Shown here: piece after piece, positions 7,383-13,025 of the stretch
Layout: every line of letters starts with the position of its first letter
How positions within the stretch are numbered: position 1 is the first letter of the stretch
NCBI GenBank assembly: GCA_964459065.1
Contig: CAYWMN010000095.1
Location: forward strand, 1-13,025
Source of the DNA: JAMCXS01 sp964459065
GTDB lineage: Bacteria > Acidobacteriota > Terriglobia > UBA7540
DNA length: 13,025 nt
Direction: 5' to 3'
The notes under the pieces: model-generated
What the model saw: only the letters and a program-made list of their open reading frames with translations
Database searches by the model: none
Told to the model about the DNA's origin: nothing
Program-made: the position numbers and the translations under genes

Positions 7383-9268
7383 ATGAGCTCAGCTCTTCGA
7401 GTTCGGCGCCTGGCCTATGCGGCCGCCGTTTTGGTAGCTTGCGGCGTTACGCTGCAAAGCGCGCGCGGGCAATCCGGAACGCAGGCCGGTTTCCGCTATC
7501 AATCGACGTTTCTTAGAGTGGCGCTTGCCGCGCGCGAACCCGCATTCTCGGTTTTTACGGTCGACTCGCTCGGCACGCGCAAGCTCCAGGCCAACGCACT
7601 GCGGCGGCCTGCGGCGCGCGGCGGCTGGAAGGCCCGTCGCAAGGGCGGGATCATCGAATACCGGAGAGCGGCTGAGCCCGCCTCTTCCGCGCCCGCATGG
7701 TCGTTCGAGTTCGGTGAAAAGCAGATCGTCATGCGTTCTGCTTACACGCCGGGAAGTCCGCCACCCGATTTGAAATTAAACTTCAATCCGGACATCTGCC
7801 ACGTGACGCTGCTCGGATTGATGGATCGCGCCAACGCCGTTCACCTGCCGGCGCTGATGCACTTCCCCGACCACGGAACGTTTCGAATCACCACTGCCGG
7901 CCGCAAGAATCGGGTGCTGGGCTATGACGCCGAGCGCGGCAAGCGAAATTTTGTGGAGGTCACGTTTCCCGCGGCGACGGCGGCGTCTCCGCAAGTGGAA
8001 TACACCCTGGAGGTGGTGGACATCTATCCCGGCCCGGCGCGCCTTGCCGAGGACCCGCGCTACAACGGCTACCGGCGGAATTTCCTGAACATGTTTCAGA
8101 TGAACCCGCGCCGGCGCGTGCTGGCCAATAACGCCGCCAGCGACCCGGCCGCCATGACCGTATACGAATATGCGGAAATGGCGCTGCACACGCCGCGGCT
8201 GGCTCCGGGACTCACGGCGCTCGACCTGGTTCGGCAGACGCTCGACCGTTATCTCGGCGGGATGAAGGGTTATGGGATGAACGGCTATCGCGCCGGAACC
8301 TATCCGTACAATTCGCTCGACGCCTACCCTTCCCTGGTGATGGCCGCCAGCGATTACGTCGAGGGAAGCGACGACCAGGCGTGGCTGGAAAAGCATTACG
8401 CCCAGCTTCGCGCCTGGNNNNNNNNNNCGCCTGGGCCGCCAAGATGATGTCCTACGACCGCGACGGCGACGGCTTGATTGAATATCCGGGCAGCGGAAAC
8501 ACCGGGTGGATGTGGAAGGCTCACCCGGCCAACTGGCTGGATAACATTCGCCCGGCCAACTGGTGGGACGACGTCGGCTTTGGGCATGACGACGCTTACT
8601 CGAACGCGCTCGCCTACCGGGCGCTCGAGGGCATGGCAGACCTCGCCCGGCGGATGGGCCGGACGGAGGAATCGCAGAGTTACGCCCGCCGGGCGCGCAA
8701 GCTGCGCGGCGTCTATTACGCCACGTTTTACAATCCGGCCACGGGAGTTCTGGCCGGATGGAAAAGCGCGGACGGGGAGCTGCACGATTACTACTTCACT
8801 TTCGTCAACGGCATGGCGGTCACTTACGGACTGGTGTCGCGCGCCCAGGGCGGCAGGATTATGGACGCGATGTTGCGAAAAATGAAAGAAGTGGGCTACC
8901 ACCGGTTTGACCTGGGACTGCCCGGAAACCTGATTCCCATCCGGCACCAGGATTATTATCCCGGGCCCAAGAAATTCGCCTTCCAGGTCTACGAAAACGG
9001 CGGGGCAACCGCCTGCTTTGTTTATTACACCATCGAGGCGCTCTACAAGCTGGGGCGCATCAAGCAGGGCGACGCAATGCTGTTTCCACTGCTCCAGTCA
9101 TTTGAAAACGGCGATTTCCAGGGCCGGGGCCCAAGCGGCAGAAGTTACGACTGGAAGTTGTGGAACGGCGAGCCTTACGGATACGAGGGCATGTTGGTGG
9201 ATAACTACCTGGCGTTGCTCGCGGGGCTATCGCGCGCCCGCATGGAATGGCCAAACGCGCGGCAATAG
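7383..9268 (+). CDS. Secreted six-hairpin (alpha/alpha)6 glycosidase-like protein, split by a 10-N gap
   Basis: One gene that appears as two frames around Ns at 8418-8427. CGCCTGG stands on both sides of the Ns; collapsing this 7-bp overlap (removing 17 bases) gives one frame of 622 residues reading QLRAW-AAKMM. The N-terminus has a signal peptide (RVRR, hydrophobic 10-24). LVAC with C20 fits a lipobox, but Sec cleavage near ARG-Q (about 29-30) is equally possible. The first half (about 35-250) looks like a beta-rich domain; the second is an (alpha/alpha)6 barrel resembling GH63/GH37-type clan GH-G. Landmarks: DRDGDGLIEY at 353-362 (EF-hand-like acidic loop), NWWDDVGFGHDDAYSNALAY with D390-D391 as candidate acids, YYFTFVNGMA, and PYGYEGMLVDNY with E596. 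No clear Shine-Dalgarno site precedes ATG 7383; an in-frame GTG at 7374 is an alternative. Family and substrate are unassigned; a role in glycan cleavage is inferred. Confidence 0.78.
8418..8427. other. Assembly gap (10 N), probably a false gap over a 7-bp overlap
   Basis: Ten Ns separate two copies of CGCCTGG (8411-8417 and 8428-8434). Short fixed N runs are inserted by scaffolders when contig ends overlap too little to merge. Removing the Ns and one copy restores a single reading frame across the gene, which supports a zero-length or negative gap. Confidence 0.8.
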
Positions 9269-9276
9269 CCGCCGGC

Positions 9277-9301
9277 GCGGCCGGTCAGTGCGGACCGCCG
9301 C
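9277..9301. terminator. GC-rich hairpin between convergent genes
   Basis: GCGG-(C bulge)-CGGTC (9277-9286) pairs with GACCG-CCGC (9293-9301) across a 6-base loop. The hairpin fills most of the 44-bp spacer between the convergent six-hairpin and PP2C genes. No T-tract follows on either strand. It is a plausible shared transcription end, with modest support. Confidence 0.35.
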
Positions 9302-9312
9302 TACAAAGGCAG

Positions 9313-10803
9313 TCATCCCTCAGCAGGCTGTTCGGGTGTTCGCGCCGATGAAGCGACCAGCGAGGAACGCTCGGGGGCAGAATCGGAGGGGATCGGCTTG
9401 AGCCGGACAATCACCAGGCTCTGATCGTCCTGCGGAGGATCGTCGCCCAGAAACAGGCGCAATTGCTCGAAAACCGCGTCGCCGATGCGGCGAGGCTCGC
9501 AATCCCAGTTATCGCAAACCGTCTTGAGCAGGCCCTGTTCACCAAAGTCATCGCCGTTGGCGTTGGCAGCCTCGGTGATTCCGTCGGAAAACATCACCAG
9601 CAGGTCGCCGGCGCCGGCCCGGGCCTGGCCGCCGCGATAGGACACCTGCGGCAAAAGTCCCAGCACCGGCCCGCCTGCTTCCAGGCGCTCCACCTGGAAG
9701 CGCCCCGCAGAGTCGCGGCGAACGATCATGGGCGGCAGGTGCCCGGCGTTCACGTAGCGCAGCGATGAGGTTTCCGGCTCGTACTGGCACCAGAAAAGGC
9801 TCGCGAAACGGTCATCGGCGGTCCTCAGGCACAACAATTCATTCAACTCCTGCACGGCCCGTTCAAGGCCACCCGAACGCAACATCCAGCTAACCGCGCG
9901 CACCACGCCCTGCACCAGGCCGGAGAGCAAGGCTGCCGGCATGCCTTTGCCGGCAATATCGCCCAGCACCAGGGCCAACTGGCCCGGATCGACCTCAAAA
10001 ACGTCATAGAAATCCCCACCCACCTGCCAGGCGGGAATGCAGCGGCCGGTAAAATCCAACTGCCCGGGAGCCGACTCGACCGAAGGCAGCAGGTCCGCCT
10101 GCACCCGGCGGGCCAGCTCCAACTCCCGCGCGAGCTGCTTGCCCTGGAGGTAGCGGTTGAAGGTGAGGCCGACGGCGATCATGGCGATGAGCAAAGCCAG
10201 CGCGGCCGAACATCCGATGATGGAGCTTGCGCGCAGGCGCTCAAACGGCGCAGCAACGGTGCTCAGATAAACCGCCATCTCCACCCCCAGCCGGGGGGCC
10301 GGAACCTTGCTGCCGGAAGCACCATCGGGGGGCGCCGGGCGCTCTCGGCCCAGCCGGTGAACCGCCACCAGCACCTTGCCCTCGGGCGTGGTCACAATCT
10401 TCTCCAGGGGCCGGTGATCGCGAAGGCTTTGCTGGATTTGGGCGGGCGTGAAACTCGTCCCGATGCTCGTTCCGCTTCCGGCAAGCGGTTTTCCATCAGC
10501 GTCCAGAATGCGGACCCAGGCGATCTGGCCGGAGGATTCCTGCCGCAATCCGCCGGCGAGGTTCGAAAGCGCCGCCGGGTCGGCAGAAGGCAGGGAGCGC
10601 AGCGAGATTCTGAGGGTCACGGTCTTTTGGCTGATCTGGCGTTCGGCGGCGTGGACAATCATGCTCCTGGAAACGTAGCGATAGGTGGACATCGTCTGCA
10701 CCAGCAGCACCACGCCGAGCAGCAATCCCAAAGCCACCAACGCCTTGAACCAGAGGTTGTGATGGAGAGTTTTCGCGTTGAGCATCAGTTTGCGGTTCAT
10801 CAT
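9313..10803 (-). CDS. Membrane sensor PP2C-type phosphatase, SpoIIE/RsbU family
   Basis: 496 residues. Transmembrane segments at about 18-37 and 194-216 flank an extracytoplasmic region (38-193) whose 'AWVRILDADGKPLAGSG' resembles Cache/PAS-like sensor domains. A short helix (220-240, 'LARELELARRVQADLLP') is the linker typical of RsbU-type proteins. The phosphatase domain (about 245-468) keeps the metal-binding acids: GGDFYD (D264), GDIAGKGMPAALLSG (D282), FSDGITEA (D407) and DDQSL (D459-D460). Such enzymes dephosphorylate serine on anti-anti-sigma (STAS) proteins and so release sigma factors from anti-sigma kinases. The partner here is unknown. The C-terminal tail (470-496) is low in structure. 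The start is uncertain: two ATGs in tandem (10803, 10800), no strong Shine-Dalgarno site, and a hairpin just upstream. It lies between glycosidase and sulfatase genes, so control of the cluster is possible but unproven. Confidence 0.92.
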   Translation of the reverse strand: MMNRKLMLNAKTLHHNLWFKALVALGLLLGVVLLVQTMSTYRYVSRSMIVHAAERQISQKTVTLRISLRSLPSADPAALSNLAGGLRQESSGQIAWVRILDADGKPLAGSGTSIGTSFTPAQIQQSLRDHRPLEKIVTTPEGKVLVAVHRLGRERPAPPDGASGSKVPAPRLGVEMAVYLSTVAAPFERLRASSIIGCSAALALLIAMIAVGLTFNRYLQGKQLARELELARRVQADLLPSVESAPGQLDFTGRCIPAWQVGGDFYDVFEVDPGQLALVLGDIAGKGMPAALLSGLVQGVVRAVSWMLRSGGLERAVQELNELLCLRTADDRFASLFWCQYEPETSSLRYVNAGHLPPMIVRRDSAGRFQVERLEAGGPVLGLLPQVSYRGGQARAGAGDLLVMFSDGITEAANANGDDFGEQGLLKTVCDNWDCEPRRIGDAVFEQLRLFLGDDPPQDDQSLVIVRLKPIPSDSAPERSSLVASSARTPEQPAEG

Positions 10804-11124
10804 TGCAGGCCCGAACCCCGCCCCGCCGGGACGCCCGGTGGCACGCCGCAGCGCGGAAGGAAAGCCGTTATCAAGCTACTGCTATGGACGAAGCCGCCGG
10901 CGGTTCGGTTACGCCCGGCCCAAAAGCGCAAGAAAGGTTTGCGCGGCAGCGTGAACCCGGCCGGTGAACGCGCGCCGGAGCGGCCCAACAGAAAAACCAA
11001 AAAACATCCGAGCCAGCCGGAGTATAGTAACGTTTTGCCGAGGGAGAGCAGAAAAATCCGGCCGGAATTCATTGCTGTTTTTTTGATTGTTGCCGGCGAA
11101 AAATCATCCTGCCAGGAGGTCATC
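10804..11124. other. 321-bp intergenic region between divergent phosphatase and sulfatase genes
   Basis: No convincing gene was found. Contents: a hairpin at 10823-10841 (8 pairs including one G-T, triloop ACG) about 20 bases before the phosphatase ATG on the minus strand; a 10-bp palindrome CCGCCGGCGG at 10894-10903; an A-rich stretch at 10991-11004; TATAGT at 11023-11028 as a possible plus-strand -10 about 97 bases before the sulfatase ATG, without a recognisable -35; and AGGAGG at 11114-11119 serving the sulfatase. A minus-strand frame of 108 codons crosses the region but is not supported as a gene. Confidence 0.6.
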
Positions 11125-12576
11125 ATGGACCGCAGAAGTTTCTTTCAAAATTCTCTGGGCGCCGTGGGAGCCACCACGCTGCTCCGAAACGCCCCGGAAT
11201 CGTCCGCGTCCGGGACGGGCGGCAACCCCGCCGGGGACAGCGGCCAGCCCAATGTGATCTGGCTGTTCGGAGACCAGCATCGAGCCCAAGCCGTGAGCTG
11301 CAACGGGGACCCGAACGTGCACACGCCCAACATGGATATTCTCTCGCGCATGGGAGTGAACTTTGACCGTGCGGTCTCGAGCTATCCGCTCTGCGCGCCT
11401 TTCAGAGGGTCGCTGCTGACCAGCCTTTACCCGCACCAGTGCGTTCCGGTGAACCATTATCCGCTGCCCAAGGGCCAGCCGACCATCACGAAGCCGTTCC
11501 GCGAGGCCGGATACCAGACAGCGTTCTTCGGGAAATGGCACCTTTCCGGCTTTAATGAGCGCCAGGGGCGCGGCGCCATGCACATTGTTCCTCCTGACCG
11601 GCGCGGGGGCTTTGATGAATGGATCGGTTATGAAAACAACAACAGCCAGTGGGATTGCTGGGTCCACGGCGGCCAAGGGAAAAACGCCTTCCATTACCGG
11701 CTGCCGGGCTATGAGACCGATGAACTGACCAATCTGCTGATCAAATATATCAAGGAACGGGGCGAGGAAGCCAAATCGGGCAAGCGCAAGCCGTTTTTCG
11801 CCATGATGTCGGTGGAACCGCCGCACCCTCCGCACCTCGCCCCAGCCGAATTCATGAGCCGCTACAACGGCGGCCAGCTCGAACTCCGGGCCAACGTTCC
11901 GCCCATCCAGGCCGTCGAGACCAAGGCGCGGCGCTGGCTGGCCGGCTACTACGCGCAAATTGAGAACCTGGATTGGAACATCGGAAGAGTCCGGCAGGCA
12001 CTGCATGAGACCGGCCAGGAGTTTAACACTTACATTCTGATTTTCAGCGACCACGGCACCATGATGGGCTCGCACGGGACGTTCAGCAAAACCCATCCGC
12101 TGGAGGAATCGATCCGTGTTCCCATGATTGTGAGCGGCGGCACGCCCTATTACGGCGGCAACCGGAGCGGGCGCGTCCCCATTCCGTTCAACAGCGTCGA
12201 TATCGCACCCACCACGCTGGGGCTGTGCGGCAGTCGAAAGCCCTCCTGGATGGAAGGAACGGACTACTCGCACTACCGTCTGGCCCACAATCCCCAGGCG
12301 AGCGAGCCGGATTCCGCCTTTCTTGAAGAGCCCATCGCCGAGCACATGGATGCGCATGTCAACACGCCCTGGCGCGGCATTGTTACCAAGGACGGCTGGA
12401 AATACACCTGCTTTGCCAACACTTCCTGGCTGATGTTCAACCTGAATGAAGACCCCTACGAACTGGTCAACCTGGCGCACGACCACAAGTACCGGGTCGA
12501 GCGCAAAAAGCTGATTGCCCGGCTGAAGCAGTGGATCAGTGACACGAATGACAAGTTCGACGTGCCGGCCAGTTGA
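11125..12576 (+). CDS. Tat-exported type I sulfatase (CAPFR motif)
   Basis: 483 residues. The start at 11125 follows AGGAGGT with 4 bases of spacing. The frame is open far upstream, but that part lies antisense to the phosphatase gene. DRRSFFQNSLGA (R3-R4) is a twin-arginine signal. Sulfatase features in order: WLFGDQHR with D50-Q51 (metal site in the Asp-Gln form), HTPNMDILSRMG (66-77), formylglycine signature C90-APFR (C-x-P-x-R) followed by GSLLTSLYP, GKWHLSG at 136-142, PPHPPH from 232, FSDHGTMMGSHG with D309-H310, and SKTHPLEESIRVPMI with K322. C90 needs maturation to formylglycine by an enzyme not seen here. It differs clearly from the sulfatase at 4080-5579 in the metal site and the region after the signature, so it is another subfamily and probably handles another sulfate position or sugar. 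Substrate unknown. Confidence 0.92.
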   Translation: MDRRSFFQNSLGAVGATTLLRNAPESSASGTGGNPAGDSGQPNVIWLFGDQHRAQAVSCNGDPNVHTPNMDILSRMGVNFDRAVSSYPLCAPFRGSLLTSLYPHQCVPVNHYPLPKGQPTITKPFREAGYQTAFFGKWHLSGFNERQGRGAMHIVPPDRRGGFDEWIGYENNNSQWDCWVHGGQGKNAFHYRLPGYETDELTNLLIKYIKERGEEAKSGKRKPFFAMMSVEPPHPPHLAPAEFMSRYNGGQLELRANVPPIQAVETKARRWLAGYYAQIENLDWNIGRVRQALHETGQEFNTYILIFSDHGTMMGSHGTFSKTHPLEESIRVPMIVSGGTPYYGGNRSGRVPIPFNSVDIAPTTLGLCGSRKPSWMEGTDYSHYRLAHNPQASEPDSAFLEEPIAEHMDAHVNTPWRGIVTKDGWKYTCFANTSWLMFNLNEDPYELVNLAHDHKYRVERKKLIARLKQWISDTNDKFDVPAS

Positions 12577-12591
12577 AAAACGGAAACAGAC

Positions 12592-12615
12592 ACCCCGCAT
12601 CGTGAGTTGCGGGGT
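12592..12615. terminator. Perfect 8-bp hairpin after the second sulfatase
   Basis: ACCCCGCA (12592-12599) pairs perfectly with TGCGGGGT (12608-12615) across an 8-base loop, 16 bases after the sulfatase stop. The gene to the right converges on it. No T-tract follows on the plus strand; on the minus strand it is followed by a short mixed run ending in TTTTCAA. It is a likely transcription end for one or both genes. Confidence 0.45.
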
Positions 12616-12674
12616 CGCCGGCTTGTCCCGAAGAGGACTGATGTCGGAAGGTATCGGCGCGAGGCAGGCTGCGG

Positions 12675-13025
12675 TTACCGGATGCGCATGCCCGCCTTTT
12701 TGCTCCAGCGGAGAGGCTTCGGGTAACGCGCCAGGGGAGCTTCCGGGACTTCGCCGACCGAGACGCCGTATTTCCAATCGGGCGGGCAGATGGCGATGTA
12801 ACGGGCGTAGCCGCCCGTGCCGCCCTGGAACCGGGGAAACCCAATCGTTACCAGCGCGCCCTGCTCGGGAACCTTGTCAAGGTGAGCGACGCCCTCGGCA
12901 TGCGTGTAACCGTTCCGCAGCAGCCAGGCTTCACCTTCGAGATTCGGCGTGGTATCGGTATCGAGCGGCTCGTGCCCGTGGAAAAGAATCTTCCTTTCAA
13001 GGTGCAGGAATTTCAAAGCCGACAG
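12675..13025 (-). CDS. Cyclase-family protein (kynurenine formamidase-like), N-terminus beyond window edge
   Basis: The frame is open from the right edge to TAA at 12675-12677 and gives the last 116 residues. A TTG at 13016 is not needed as a start because the frame continues to the edge. The visible part has 'FHGHEPLDTDTTPNLEGE' followed by 'HAEGVAHLDKVPEQGALVTIG' and 'GGTGGYARYIAICPPDW'. These match my memory of the C-terminal half of the metal-dependent cyclase/formamidase family (PF04199), notably the LDxVPxxGALV segment. The metal-binding HxGTHxDxP motif of the family would lie in the missing part. Members hydrolyse amide or ester bonds in small molecules (N-formylkynurenine, isatin, polyketides). 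The true substrate is unknown. It is convergent with the second sulfatase and probably unrelated to the glycan genes. Confidence 0.65.
   Translation of the reverse strand: MSALKFLHLERKILFHGHEPLDTDTTPNLEGEAWLLRNGYTHAEGVAHLDKVPEQGALVTIGFPRFQGGTGGYARYIAICPPDWKYGVSVGEVPEAPLARYPKPLRWSKKAGMRIR

Noticed and set aside
8381..8417. Frameshift or pseudogene in the six-hairpin gene
   Set aside because: The frame change is fully explained by the 10 Ns plus a duplicated 7-bp contig end.
10800..11126. Minus-strand 108-codon frame filling the divergent spacer, with a hydrophobic stretch and a stop overlapping the phosphatase ATG (ATGA-like coupling)
   Set aside because: Its start lies inside the sulfatase start region without a ribosome-binding site, its second half is low-complexity Gly/Pro/Arg text typical of GC-rich shadow frames, and it would overlap the sulfatase's leader. 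The overlap is suggestive, but homologues would be needed.
11104..12777. 557-codon minus-strand frame opposite the second sulfatase
   Set aside because: It is antisense to a clear sulfatase, has Val/Arg/Gly-rich composition and no domain features.

Overview
This window looks like a scaffold from a draft or metagenome-assembled genome. It contains one 100-N gap and one 10-N gap. The DNA is GC-rich, its genes carry Shine-Dalgarno sites, and several encode secreted hydrolases. My best guess at the host is an acidobacterium or another glycan-degrading bacterium of the Planctomycetota/Verrucomicrobiota type. This rests on the overall style of the proteins (Tat-exported sulfatases, a RsbU-type phosphatase, the form of the dUTPase) and not on a marker gene.

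Layout from left to right. (1) A minus-strand gene runs off the left edge and encodes a secreted TIM-barrel, glycosidase-like protein (1-924). (2) A 100-N gap follows (1069-1168). (3) The C-terminal part of dUTPase (dut) comes next, then a Tat-exported GH36-like alpha-galactosidase (1527-4001, +). (4) A Tat-exported type I sulfatase lies convergent to it (4080-5579, -). (5) Divergent from that sulfatase are a lipoprotein of GH39/clan GH-A type (5786-7306, +) and a secreted six-hairpin glycosidase (7383-9268, +). The latter is interrupted on paper only by 10 Ns. (6) A membrane-bound SpoIIE/RsbU-type PP2C phosphatase with an extracytoplasmic sensor domain is on the minus strand (9313-10803). (7) A second, different Tat-exported sulfatase is on the plus strand (11125-12576). 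(8) A cyclase-family (kynurenine formamidase-like) gene runs off the right edge on the minus strand (12675-13025).

Read together, the central block is a glycan-degradation cluster. It has two sulfatases and four glycosidase-like proteins, all predicted to act outside the cytoplasm by way of Tat, Sec or lipoprotein export. This implies breakdown of a sulfated polysaccharide or glycoconjugate. No SusC/SusD pair, transporter, sulfatase-maturation enzyme or one-component regulator is visible, so the cluster is either incomplete in this window or organised differently from a Bacteroidetes-type PUL. The PP2C phosphatase is the only signalling gene present, and any link to the cluster is inference.

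No tRNA, rRNA, CRISPR array, transposase or phage gene was seen. The most useful close-reading results are: the left-edge gene; the resolution of the 10-N gap as a 7-bp contig overlap that restores one open frame; a period-7 tandem repeat in the spacer before the six-hairpin gene; a palindromic -10 element between divergent genes; and a substituted active-site neighbour in the GH36-like enzyme.
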